Shown in pieces: positions 8,709-16,606 of a stretch of DNA of 64,000 nt (position 1 is the stretch's first letter; the number at the start of each line of letters is the position of its first letter). The notes beneath the pieces are model-generated. The model was given only the letters and a program-made list of their open reading frames with translations, had not been told where the DNA came from and ran no database searches. A program made the translations under genes and the position numbers. The DNA is from Effrenium voratum (lineage: Eukaryota; Sar; Dinophyceae; Suessiales; Symbiodiniaceae), in contig CAUJNA010002713.1 in assembly GCA_963377175.1 (NCBI GenBank), positions 186,001 through 250,000 of the forward strand, given 5' to 3'.

Positions 8709-8756
8709 CACTTTACCTACGCTTTGACTGCCTGAAAATAATTCTAATAAATTCAT
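8703..8756 (-). pseudogene. Remnant of a second C5 methyltransferase gene start
   Basis: The minus strand reads MNLLELFSGSQSVGKVL then stop, nearly the same as the first 14 residues of the complete methyltransferase at 7401-8012. The DNA upstream of both starts also matches (TCTAATAAATTCATTTATTAGAAT and the following ATTTAGAT). The gene body is missing and is replaced by the GIY-YIG gene and its promoter, so this is a truncated duplicate. Confidence 0.8.
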
Positions 8757-8780
8757 TTATTAGAATGATTTAGATATTTA

Positions 8781-9104
8781 TTATATCAATTCGTATTTTC
8801 CTTCTTCGTTCTTAAACAGTTTATAAAATTCAATAGTTTCTTGCTTCGGGCTTTTAATTTTGTTCTTATTTAACATATCCATATATTGCTTTTGCTTATC
8901 TTGAAAACTTCCAGACGGTCGCCCTATTTGTTTCTTTTCAAAGATTTTATCCATCTTATCCTTATCGTGTTCGTTATTGCTTTTAGGTTGGTGTATTTTT
9001 TCATCAATAGTCTTAACAAGTTCGGACAATGCTTTAACATTCTTACTAATAATTACAAGTTTTTTCATTAGATCGGTAATTGTAAAACTTTCATTTTCTG
9101 ACAT
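8781..9104 (-). CDS. Hypothetical helical protein with a GRPSGS motif, 107 residues
   Basis: Not recognised. Residues 8-40 form a probable amphipathic helix (LMKKLVIISKNVKALSELVK). Residues about 57-66 read KKQIGRPSGS, similar to a short AT-hook or basic DNA-binding patch, followed by DKQKQYMDMLNKNKIKSP, another charged helix. There is no signal peptide or membrane segment. Its ATG is preceded by an AT-only tract without a clear early motif. A DNA-binding accessory role is possible but rests only on the basic GRP patch. Confidence 0.55.
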   Translation of the reverse strand: MSENESFTITDLMKKLVIISKNVKALSELVKTIDEKIHQPKSNNEHDKDKMDKIFEKKQIGRPSGSFQDKQKQYMDMLNKNKIKSPKQETIEFYKLFKNEEGKYELI

Positions 9105-9234
9105 TTCTATATATAAATATTTATATTTAATTATTTATTTATTTATGCGTTTGAATTAGTGTTAAATCTACTCTTTATATACTAACTTAAGTCTCTGTTA
9201 AAACTAACATTAATTAAATGTTCATTAGTTTCAA

Positions 9235-9498
9235 TCACCCTGTCACCACCCGTTTTTTCTTAATATTCAAATCTGTATCTGATTGTTTAAAAGAAAACAT
9301 ACAAGGAATACAACTAACTTTAACGCCACCTTTTTTATCTACCGTCAATTCATTCTTAAAATTCATAATGTGATTACATTTATCACATTTTATAGGTTTA
9401 CTTTCGCTCATTGATTTAACACTTTCTGATGTTTCTTTCCGTGCTTCAATATCTGGCATTGGTCTTTCTTTGCTTTTACTCTTTTTCTTTTTTCCCAT
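9235..9498 (-). CDS. Small zinc-ribbon protein, 87 residues
   Basis: The lysine-rich N-terminus (MGKKKKSKSKERPMPD) resembles a nuclear localisation signal. A ribbon follows with CDKCNHIM near residues 38-45 and CIPC near 63-66, with about 22 residues between the Cys pairs, a normal zinc-ribbon spacing. The family is not recognised. Small ribbons of this kind occur in viral transcription factors, but nothing further supports that. It lies in the leftward accessory cluster. Confidence 0.6.
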   Translation of the reverse strand: MGKKKKSKSKERPMPDIEARKETSESVKSMSESKPIKCDKCNHIMNFKNELTVDKKGGVKVSCIPCMFSFKQSDTDLNIKKKRVVTG

Positions 9499-9510
9499 TT
9501 ATATTAATAT

Positions 9511-9597
9511 TTACATTTTTATTTTTGATATTACAACTTGTTCTATTTTCTCAACTTCATCTATTATATTAATATAATCTGAATAAGTCCTATCCAT
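9511..9597 (-). CDS. Possible 28-residue ORF
   Basis: A short open frame starting MDRTYSDYINIIDEVEKI, mostly acidic and helical, between the zinc-ribbon gene and the 26-residue finger ORF. It has no recognisable domain and no promoter motif. It is listed only because it fills an otherwise empty gap and keeps a coding-like composition. Chance is a fair alternative. Confidence 0.2.
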   Translation of the reverse strand: MDRTYSDYINIIDEVEKIEQVVISKIKM

Positions 9598-9695
9598 ATA
9601 AATAATAAGATAAATTATTTTTTCATTTCTTTCTTTCTTTTCTTATAAAGTTTTTTCATTGTATCGTCTTTCTTCCATCTTTATTCCACAAATTT

Positions 9696-9776
9696 CTAAT
9701 GATGTTTTGAATTTAGATGTTTAAATAAATATTTGCCATCATAAGTTTTACCACAACTGCAATGGCTAATAGTCAT
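9696..9776 (-). CDS. Tiny C2H2 zinc-finger ORF, probably frame-broken
   Basis: The start at 9776 gives 26 residues containing a complete finger, HCSCGKTYDGKYLFKHLNSK then HH, and a TAG at 9696-9698. A neighbouring frame stays open beyond it (SLEICGIKMEERRYNEKTL, to about 9643), so the true gene may be longer with a one-base break near 9700. The finger resembles those in the 128-residue protein and the GIY-YIG protein. It is the last recognisable leftward gene before the structured non-coding region. Confidence 0.45.
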   Translation of the reverse strand: MTISHCSCGKTYDGKYLFKHLNSKHH

Positions 9777-9780
9777 ATAA

Positions 9781-9828
9781 AATAATAAGATTAAATAATT
9801 ATTAAAATAATTATTTAATCTTATTATT
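9781..9828. repeat. Perfect 21-bp inverted repeat (hairpin)
   Basis: AATAATAAGATTAAATAATTA (9781-9801) is the exact reverse complement of 9808-9828, separated by TTAAAA. It lies between the divergent leftward cluster and the rightward ATPase gene, so unlike the 3'-end hairpins it is not explained by convergent stops. Confidence 0.85.
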
Positions 9829-9985
9829 AGAATATTCGGGGCTCAGCAATGGGGGTTTCTTCGCACTGGACAACACAAGCGAGGTACAAACTAATTATCT
9901 TCAATGATTATGATTGAAGCAATGGAAAGCCTGTTCCATTTCAAGATACATCCCCTAAATCGTATCTTGAAAAGATGTTCCATTC
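9829..9985. ncRNA. Structured non-coding region with four further stem-loops
   Basis: About 155 bases of less AT-rich sequence with no open frame. In order, stems are CTTCGC/GCGAGG (9859-9864 with 9879-9884, one G-T pair), CTTCAAT/ATTGAAG (9899-9905 with 9913-9919), AATGGAA/TTCCATT (9921-9927 with 9934-9940) and TTCAAGATAC/GTATCTTGAA (9940-9949 with 9962-9971). TGTTCCATT occurs twice (about 9932 and 9976). Stems this close together in a gene-dense element suggest a folded RNA or a protein-bound cis element such as an origin, packaging site or divergent regulator. It fits no tRNA or ribozyme consensus that I know. The strand is unknown. Confidence 0.45.
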
Positions 9986-10035
9986 AATAATAAATATAAA
10001 TTATTTTTTATAAGTATTTATAATATTATTTTATT

Positions 10036-10791
10036 ATGCCTGAAGTTCCCATTATAAAACCGATAAACATAACTGACTATGAATTTAAACAGTCTAAATA
10101 TGAGCATGTGCCAAAACTACCTTTTAGAAGCATTATAGTTGCGAGTTCGACAGGTGGAAAAACAGTTCTAATCCAAAATTTGATATTAAATGTATATGAA
10201 AACTGTTTCTCTAGGATCTTTATTTTTAGCCCGAGCGTCCATAATGACCCTACATTTGTTGAAGAAAAAAAATACCAACGAGAAGAAATGAAAGTTAGTG
10301 ATGAAACTGAAAAAATATATTTTGATGAATATCATCCGGAAGAATTAGAAAATATTATTAATACACAAAGAAAAGTAATACATTATATGAAAAATAACAA
10401 AATGAAGAAATTATATTCAATTCTTATTGTTATTGATGATTTTTCAGATGACCCTAATTTTTTAAGATATTCAAAAATATTACACGGTTTATTTACTCGA
10501 GGTAGACACGATGCCATCTCTTGCATATGCAGTCTTCAAAAATATAAAACAGTCGCTAATATAATCCGTGTCAATGCAAGTTCATTATATATTTTCAGAT
10601 TAAAGAATATATCAGAGTTAATGAGTTTCATAGAAGAAAATTCAGCAGTCCTTGATAAAGAAAGATTATTACAAATGTATCACACGGCAGTGGATGATGC
10701 TCCATATTCATTTATGTATGTAAATATGAATTCTAAAGACATTAATAAGATGTATTACATCAGGTTTGAGAAAGCATTTCAAATAAATTAA
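10036..10791 (+). CDS. Genome-packaging ATPase (FtsK-HerA / A32-like)
   Basis: Motor expected to pump DNA into the capsid. The Walker A variant VASSTGGKT has its Lys at residue 42, Walker B is SILIVIDDF (residues 128-136), and the LFTRGRHDAISCICSLQ segment (about 151-167) is the sensor/arginine-finger region typical of A32-like viral ATPases. At 251 residues it is normal for the family. The annotated stop is at 10789-10791. A +1 frame continues with KLIFKESRRRERRKEEREEH and stops at 10863-10865, exactly before a 17-bp hairpin, so one A is probably missing at 10781-10783 and the native protein probably ends about 25 residues later in a basic tail. An AT-rich leader precedes the ATG without a clear TCTA motif. 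Confidence 0.92.
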   Translation: MPEVPIIKPINITDYEFKQSKYEHVPKLPFRSIIVASSTGGKTVLIQNLILNVYENCFSRIFIFSPSVHNDPTFVEEKKYQREEMKVSDETEKIYFDEYHPEELENIINTQRKVIHYMKNNKMKKLYSILIVIDDFSDDPNFLRYSKILHGLFTRGRHDAISCICSLQKYKTVANIIRVNASSLYIFRLKNISELMSFIEENSAVLDKERLLQMYHTAVDDAPYSFMYVNMNSKDINKMYYIRFEKAFQIN

Positions 10792-10865
10792 TATTTAAAG
10801 AATCAAGGCGTAGAGAGAGACGAAAAGAGGAAAGAGAAGAACACTTACAACAAATGACCCTGTAG

Positions 10866-10901
10866 AAATTATTAATATTATTCAAATAATATCAATAATT
10901 T
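10866..10901. terminator. 17-bp hairpin between convergent genes
   Basis: AAATTATTAATATTATT (10866-10882) pairs with AATAATATCAATAATTT (10885-10901) with one mismatch. It begins immediately after the inferred extended ATPase stop (10863-10865) and overlaps the stop of the leftward gene at 10900. It would serve both transcripts. Confidence 0.65.
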
Positions 10902-11109
10902 AGAATAAACTATAACTACATAAATTCAACGCTGGTAATTTATATATTAGTTTGTCCGATTTTTCTTTTTCTAATCTTTCTATTCGTGCCACACATTCTT
11001 GAATAGATTTAATGGTTAAAGTATCTGCTCTTGTTTTTTCATCTACTCTTAAATTCTTAATGTCTTCCATACTGGTATTTTCATCGTTTTTACTTTGACC
11101 AATACCCAT
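10900..11109 (-). CDS. Hypothetical 69-residue protein with myristoylation-like start
   Basis: Not recognised. The start MGIGQSKNDE fits the N-myristoylation pattern (Gly2, small residue at 6), so membrane attachment after Met removal is possible. Residues about 25-55 form a charged coiled coil (ADTLTIKSIQECVARIERLE). A TCTAAATAAT late-type motif sits 9 nt before the ATG, so it belongs with virion genes. A small membrane-associated virion or assembly protein is a reasonable guess, not demonstrated. Confidence 0.6.
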   Translation of the reverse strand: MGIGQSKNDENTSMEDIKNLRVDEKTRADTLTIKSIQECVARIERLEKEKSDKLIYKLPALNLCSYSLF

Positions 11110-11117
11110 TATATATT

Positions 11118-11127
11118 ATTATTTAGA
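11118..11127 (-). promoter_or_regulatory. Late-type promoter motif (TCTAAATAAT)
   Basis: Minus-strand TCTAAATAAT 9 nt upstream of the ATG at 11109, identical to the motif before the methyltransferase. It overlaps the C-terminal codons and stop region of the upstream gene (stop at 11123). Confidence 0.6.
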
Positions 11128-11437
11128 TTAAAATATAATAATAAATATTCAAAGGAATTAAAATAGGCGATAGCAATATCCAAGCAATAGGATTTAATAT
11201 CTTACCATATCTATCTATATTTCTGTCAAATCTTTCTTGTCTCCTTTGTTGTTTTAATTCTTTAATATATTCATCAAATTTAGAATGATTAAAATTACAT
11301 TCTTTATTATTACATTTATCTAATGAAAAATCATCTTTATTTAATTTAGTAATTTTGCAACCACAATAGCATATTTTTTCTTTCATATCCTTATTTTTAA
11401 ATAATACTTCTATTTTAACTTTCCTGTCAATGTCCAT
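11123..11437 (-). CDS. Hypothetical cysteine-rich protein with C-terminal membrane segment
   Basis: Not recognised. Residues 22-50 hold CYCGCKITKL and CNNKECNFNH, a likely zinc site sharing CGCKIT with the 94-residue protein at 7075-7359. A basic helix (LKQQRRQERFDRNIDR) follows, and the last 24 residues (ILNPIAWILLSPILIPLNIY) are a hydrophobic span that reads as a tail anchor. The order metal site, basic helix, membrane tail suggests a membrane-bound virion or assembly protein. It lies just upstream of the myristoylation-like gene in the same direction. Confidence 0.6.
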   Translation of the reverse strand: MDIDRKVKIEVLFKNKDMKEKICYCGCKITKLNKDDFSLDKCNNKECNFNHSKFDEYIKELKQQRRQERFDRNIDRYGKILNPIAWILLSPILIPLNIYYYILI

Positions 11438-11495
11438 ATATATATTATTTATTTATTTATTTATTTATGTTTTTTTCCTTTTTTAATTCCTTAAT

Positions 11496-14233
11496 TTATT
11501 TTTCCAATTTTTCAACTTTATCTATTACTTCCAGTAAAGCTTTATGTAATAATATTGGAACTTTTGTATATTCAATACCTAAATATTCACGACTGCTATG
11601 GACTACATTACTAATTTCTTTTGGAATTGCTTTTAATAAATCATCAGCTATATAACCTATATGGATTGCATCCTTATCGTCTCTATCTTTTCTTTTGAAT
11701 TTTTTAGGTTTGAATTTCTTAATCATACTAATACAATTGCTTTTAAGTAAATCTACATCATATTTTAATCTTGCATCAGAGTTGTCTATTAAACTTCCAT
11801 TTATGGTTACAGTTCCAGCGGTAATATCAATAGCATCGCCTGAGGCATCTTGAATATCATTGACAAATAATGTTTTTGTATTAACAACTGTTACATTTTC
11901 ATTAAACGTTGATGTGGCATTATTTGTAAAACTTTCAGTATTTACTGTTGTCCCAAATGTCTTATCAATAGATAATAAAACAGAAGGAGTACTTGAGCTA
12001 TCTGCTACTCTAAACGCTGTGTTTGATGTTCTGAATATTACATCAGTTGTAGATAAATTAGTTCCATCATAATAAGTTGATATTTCACTTGTTCCCATTT
12101 TAATATCAGTTCCAGTAGTGGTTGAAATATTATTCAAAAATGAAACCGTTGTTAAATCAAATGATTGAATGGTATTAGTTGCTAAATATGCGTTTTGAAC
12201 TGCTAAGTTAGTATCAACAGTTACTAATGTCCCACCATTAGGTGCTATATGATTGCTTCTTAATGCTCCATTAGTTTTAACATAAACATCATCAGCAAAT
12301 AAATTACCCATAAAATCAGCAGTAGCAGTATTAAAAGTCAATCCGGTAGTAATATTAACTGCTCCAACTATATTAGATTGTACGGCAGGGTCTCCACAAA
12401 TGAACCTAATTGAAGAATTAGCATCAGTATTTCTCATATCAAAAGATGAAAAAGCACTAACATATCTATATAATTCACAATTTGTATCAATTGTTAATTT
12501 ACCGTCAGTAGCAATATTAATATTATCACAATTAACATCAGCATTCGTATAAATTTACCTAACACATCAACAGGTTTACTAAAAATAGTTTTATTCACTA
12601 ATCCATCACACATCATATATTGATTAGAAGCATTACTAACATCACCAACACTAACGGCAACAAAGTTATTATGAGCCATATATAAACCTTCTATAGCATC
12701 AGGTGTATATCTTTGTATTGAACCATTGTTATTAAAATTCAAATATGAACCATTATTAAGACTTATTGCGCTGTTAGTCCCTACAAACTGAGCAGCACCT
12801 GTAAATCTCGCTTGTCCAGCACAATTTAAAACATAACCATTAACACCAACAGCACCTAAACCAAACCTATCTTTAACCCACACACGACCAACATTAGCAT
12901 CTCCTATTTGGGTTTCCCATTGACCTCCTGCGCTACTCATCCACATTCTGCCATCTCTATTAATATTAAATTCACGATTAAGCATTTGAAATGTCATTTG
13001 TAATCCTAAATCAGGCGAAGGTGTAGTTTTAAATTTATTACATATTATAGAGCCAGTAGTCAGCATATTTAAATCACTGTGTAAAGTTGCATTATCACTA
13101 AAATTAATAGCACCTGCTATTGATTGAGCGTTAGTATCTATTTTGTCTAACTTTTGACCTAATGATGTATCCTGTGAATTGTTGATAGTAATTATTGAAT
13201 TAATTGTGTTTGTATTACCTGTAATTAATCCACTTAACCCATCACTTTGTAAAACATAACGAGCATCAGAACCAGTTATATCTAAAATAGATGAACAAGA
13301 AAATAAGCCGGATACTTGTAAATTACTTAATATTGTGGTATTATGATTTAATATTATTTTATCATTTTGAAAAGTTGAAGAATTATTAATTTCTACATTT
13401 CCAAAACCTCTTTGATTTAAAAACATTGTTGAACCTGTCAAACTTCCATAAGCATAACTATCAAAATAATTATTATACATGTCAAATAAATTATTATAAT
13501 TTCCAAAATTTGCTATTTTGAAAGTTGAAGTAGTCGTTATATTATGTATTAATGTATTATTTAATACTGATGTATCTAACTTTTCTGATAATAAATTATT
13601 AGTTGTTATTTTATTATAATAATCTGCTTCATTAAATGAACCTCCATTCTGTAAATCTAAAATTGCAGTAATATGTGAATTTACTGTGCTATTTAATCCT
13701 GTTATTAAGTTAGAATTAGAACTAATATTACTAAAATGAGTTGTTATAGTAGAATTTAAATTATTTATTAAATTAGAATTAGAACTAATATTATTAGAAT
13801 TTATATTAATTAAACTAGTATTTGAAGAAATATTATTAATATTTGTATTAATTAAATTAGAATTAGAACTAATATTATTAAAATTAGTTGTCATAGTAGA
13901 ATTTAAATTATTTATTAAATTTGTATTTGAAGAAATATTATTAAAATTTGTATTTGAAGTTATTGTCAGATTACCTATTAAAAATGAATTTGAACTAATA
14001 TTATTTGATAATACATTAATTTCTGTTTTGTCATATGTTTCAGTTATATCATAAAAATTAGCATTTATCTGCTCCTTTGTGTAGGTGTCTGCTTGGTTTG
14101 CTTTACTATCTAATACTGCTTGAATGTCGGATTTACTCGCGTAAAGGTCTTCTATATCATTGACTGCTCCATCTTTTACTTGCCTAATTCTATTCGCTGT
14201 AATATCAAAGATATTCATTAAGTTTTTACTCAT
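11496..14233 (-). CDS. Long fibre-like protein with C-terminal S74 chaperone domain (one frame break)
   Basis: Probable trimeric vertex fibre or host-attachment protein of about 911 residues. The N-terminus (MSKNLMNIFDITANRIRQV) leads into coiled-coil and tandem repeats of the NNISSNSNLINNLNST type (about residues 70-200). Beta-rich repeats follow. The C-terminal 90 residues carry SDARLKYDVDLL, FKPKKFKRKDRDDKD, IHIGYIADDLLKAIP and KVPILLHKALLEVID, the peptidase S74 intramolecular chaperone known from endosialidase and other phage fibres, where it drives trimer folding and then cleaves itself off near the SDxR motif. One base is missing at the three-A run 12551-12553 (TTT on the coding strand), which splits the gene into 579- and 313-codon frames that join smoothly. 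A TCTAATTAAT motif lies 12 nt upstream. Confidence 0.85.
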
Positions 14234-14239
14234 AATATT

Positions 14240-14267
14240 ATATTATTAATTAGAAAATTAATAATAT
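14240..14267 (-). terminator. Hairpin ending the capsid gene and containing the fibre promoter
   Basis: ATATTATTAATT (14240-14251) pairs perfectly with AATTAATAATAT (14256-14267) around the loop AGAA. It lies 13 nt past the capsid stop (14281) and includes the minus-strand TCTAATTAAT motif (14245-14254) that serves the fibre gene, so terminator and promoter share bases. Confidence 0.6.
14245..14254 (-). promoter_or_regulatory. Late-type promoter motif of the fibre gene (TCTAATTAAT)
   Basis: Minus-strand TCTAATTAAT, 12 nt before the ATG at 14233, inside the capsid-gene 3' hairpin. Confidence 0.6.
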
Positions 14268-14280
14268 CATATTTTCTTAT

Positions 14281-15657
14281 TTAATCATAAAATGTTACAG
14301 AATTTGAGCGGATTTCAAGTATACATTCGTGCACCATGAGCATGTAAAGTCTCTCTGCCATTTTATTTTCAGTATATAATGTTGAACCATCCAACGCCTT
14401 TATTTTTATTACCATATTTGAGTTATTTTTAAGGTTCATACCAGTATAATTTGCACTTTCTAATTTTTGTAAATTAAAACCATACATAAAAGCGTGAGAC
14501 CTGTAATCTTCTGCTCTAACTAACATTGGTTTATCAGAACAATGCATAAGATGGACGTATGCTTCACGAACACCTTGAATTTCTTGACTTGGTATGACTT
14601 GATTACCGATTACTAAAGAAGCGGATAAATCATATTCTGGGTTATAAATACCTACACCATTTGTTATATTCCCTAATGGATGATACATACGATTGTATTC
14701 TTTCAACAACTCTCCATAACCTCCAACATAAGTTTTTGCAGATGGGTTTGAAAAAGAAATAACCAATTTATTTAATTTAGATACATTACGGACAATTGTA
14801 GTAAATACTTCAGTTGAAGCAGATGCTGTTTGTTCTTGCATGGTTTCAGTTTCAACAGTAATAGGGAGAGAACCAGTTTCTAAAATTTTTGCATATTCTG
14901 CATATAAACTATCGTCGATCGTATAGACATTTCCTTTGAATAAAGGTTTTGTAACTGACCAAGTGATACTCGTATTTGAAGCAGTAAAAAGTCCTGTTCT
15001 AGTAACAATTGGTTTTAATACATCACTTGTTAAATATAATTCAACTGTTATTGGACAATAAGATAAAGGTATGCAGTTTTCACAAGTCTTAAAGCATTTT
15101 AAGTTTAAATCAAAATAGACATTAGCACCTTTACCTCCTTTAATTCCTCTAAAATTGTTATTGGTAACATTTCTAACGACTGCTTGAGTAGAGGAGGTTG
15201 CTGACGCATCACAAGTTAAAAACCGTCCATCGTGATTAAGAAGAGTATTTCCAAAACCTAATGCTTCATCAATTCTTTTTTCTTCTGATGATTTTAATAC
15301 ATCTTTCATTGTACTCGCACGAGAAAGAGAATTTAAATCGCATACAATGACATCACCCATTAACACACGCACCCTATCAAAGAAACCTGCTGTATCAATT
15401 GGTCTGAGTTCATGACTATCTGCCGTATCGGTGTTGTTTAGAGTAAACCCTAACAATAGAGATGGTAAGGACAACCATTGGTTAGGTGGTCCAGTAATGT
15501 TAAATCTAATTACTGAATTTGTATCAGCGGTATAAGTAGAAACCGATGAAGGGTAAAAGTTTTTACTTTCTTTTGAACGGACATAAGAACCACCATCTTT
15601 CAATTTAAAGCGAAGGTTCTTCTCTACGAGTACATCTTCAATATCTAATGTTTCCAT
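14281..15657 (-). CDS. Double-jelly-roll major capsid protein
   Basis: Main shell protein of a Polinton/virophage-type icosahedral capsid, 458 residues, frame fully open. The N-terminal region contains SVIRFNITGPPNQWLSLPSL, an opening beta strand pattern of these proteins, then HELRPIDTAGFFDRVRVLMG, a conserved helix-strand element of the first jelly roll. The second half (about residues 240-458) includes LNKLVISFSNPSAKTYVGGY, a tyrosine- and beta-rich region, and the YGFNLQKLESANYTGMNLKN segment near the end. No catalytic motif is expected. It is flanked by the fibre and lipase genes in one leftward block. The assignment rests on overall pattern and gene context rather than a single motif. 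It is shorter than mavirus and animal Polinton capsid proteins. Confidence 0.82.
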   Translation of the reverse strand: METLDIEDVLVEKNLRFKLKDGGSYVRSKESKNFYPSSVSTYTADTNSVIRFNITGPPNQWLSLPSLLLGFTLNNTDTADSHELRPIDTAGFFDRVRVLMGDVIVCDLNSLSRASTMKDVLKSSEEKRIDEALGFGNTLLNHDGRFLTCDASATSSTQAVVRNVTNNNFRGIKGGKGANVYFDLNLKCFKTCENCIPLSYCPITVELYLTSDVLKPIVTRTGLFTASNTSITWSVTKPLFKGNVYTIDDSLYAEYAKILETGSLPITVETETMQEQTASASTEVFTTIVRNVSKLNKLVISFSNPSAKTYVGGYGELLKEYNRMYHPLGNITNGVGIYNPEYDLSASLVIGNQVIPSQEIQGVREAYVHLMHCSDKPMLVRAEDYRSHAFMYGFNLQKLESANYTGMNLKNNSNMVIKIKALDGSTLYTENKMAERLYMLMVHECILEIRSNSVTFYD

Positions 15658-15667
15658 AACTTATATA

Positions 15668-15706
15668 TTTAATAATAGAAAAATATTATATTATTCTATT
15701 ATTAAA
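15668..15706 (-). terminator. Hairpin downstream of the 63-residue gene
   Basis: TTTAATAATAGAA (15668-15680) pairs with TTCTATTATTAAA (15694-15706), a 13-bp perfect stem ending one base before the stop codon at 15707-15709. It sits directly upstream of the capsid ATG (15657). Confidence 0.6.
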
Positions 15707-15898
15707 TTAATTTATTTTAAAATGTGAATAATCTATATCTTCTTTTTTAGATTTTTTATTTAATAGTTTTTTAGATTTATTTTTAATATTATTCTGTTCA
15801 ACCTTATAATTAGGTTCATCCTCTACTATTTTCTTAATGTCATCATAACTGACTTTCTTTTTAGGATTTATAGTATTTTTTATATCATGATTAGGCAT
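15707..15898 (-). CDS. Small basic protein, 63 residues
   Basis: Not recognised. Very lysine- and asparagine-rich (VEQNNIKNKSKKLLNKKSKK), begins MPNHDIKNTINPKKKVSYDD and has no cysteines or membrane segment. It lies between lipase-like and capsid genes, a place where small DNA-condensing or capsid cement proteins are often encoded. A core or DNA-binding role is a guess from charge and position. Confidence 0.5.
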   Translation of the reverse strand: MPNHDIKNTINPKKKVSYDDIKKIVEDEPNYKVEQNNIKNKSKKLLNKKSKKEDIDYSHFKIN

Positions 15899-15909
15899 TA
15901 TATATAAGA

Positions 15910-16563
15910 CTACAAAATTTCCTTTACGGGTTCAATGCTTCTTGTTACATCCTTGCCAGTATCACCATATAATGAGTGTTGATGATTTGTTAATAGGTTA
16001 AAACCTCCTCTATTTGATGTTATACTGCCTCTATCTAAAATACTGACTATATCAAAATTTCGTATGCTTGTGTAGTTGTCATCGTTTTTGTTTGACATTG
16101 AAATAAAAGGAGCACCGTAAGTAGTTAATCTAATATTTCTATCAAGGTTATTTTGTAAATATTTAGCACTCGCACTACTACCCAATGAATGTGAAATAAC
16201 TTCAGTTATATTATGGTGTTCATCAAGTATATCACTAATATCTCTATACCTTTCACTGTATGAACTTAAACCAAATGGAATTGTAATATCACTTAAAATA
16301 TCATTAATATTTGATTTAATATTAGACTTACCAAATGTCCCAGCAACATATAGTTTATTATCATCAATAAAGAAACCTTTACCATTTGTATATGCTTTGT
16401 TTAATCCTTCTGTGTCAGATAAATTACTATTATATTTAGGTTTGAATAATGATTTTTCTTGTTGAATTTCATTAATTATTTTTCTATACATTTCACTATG
16501 ACCTTGCTGAAGTGGATTGTATGATTTGAATGTTCCTTCTTTTAAATAATATTTATATTTCAT
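15910..16563 (-). CDS. Class-3 lipase-like alpha/beta hydrolase
   Basis: Predicted lipid ester hydrolase of 217 residues. The nucleophile elbow is EVISHSLGSSASA with Ser 126 (SHSLG instead of the canonical GHSLG), followed by a strand and LTTYGAPFIS, the hallmark next strand of class-3 lipases (residues 146-155). The acid is probably Asp 171 in NFDIVSIL and the base His 196 in NHQHSLYG. This gives a complete triad in the right order. There is no signal peptide. Lipases of this class occur in some virophages and Polinton-like viruses and are thought to help membrane penetration, analogous to parvovirus phospholipase. Its position next to capsid genes suggests a virion component. Confidence 0.78.
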   Translation of the reverse strand: MKYKYYLKEGTFKSYNPLQQGHSEMYRKIINEIQQEKSLFKPKYNSNLSDTEGLNKAYTNGKGFFIDDNKLYVAGTFGKSNIKSNINDILSDITIPFGLSSYSERYRDISDILDEHHNITEVISHSLGSSASAKYLQNNLDRNIRLTTYGAPFISMSNKNDDNYTSIRNFDIVSILDRGSITSNRGGFNLLTNHQHSLYGDTGKDVTRSIEPVKEIL

Positions 16564-16589
16564 TATATTAAATACTGATATTTTTTTTA

Positions 16590-16599
16590 TCTAATTAAT
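16590..16599 (+). promoter_or_regulatory. Late-type promoter motif of the penton gene (TCTAATTAAT)
   Basis: TCTAATTAAT 7 nt before the penton ATG at 16607, in the 43-bp gap between divergent lipase and penton genes. Confidence 0.65.
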
Positions 16600-16606
16600 T
16601 AATATA

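Noticed and set aside
9829..9985. tRNA or known ribozyme in the structured region
   Set aside because: No cloverleaf, no T-arm or anticodon pattern, and no hammerhead or HDV-type core that I could align.
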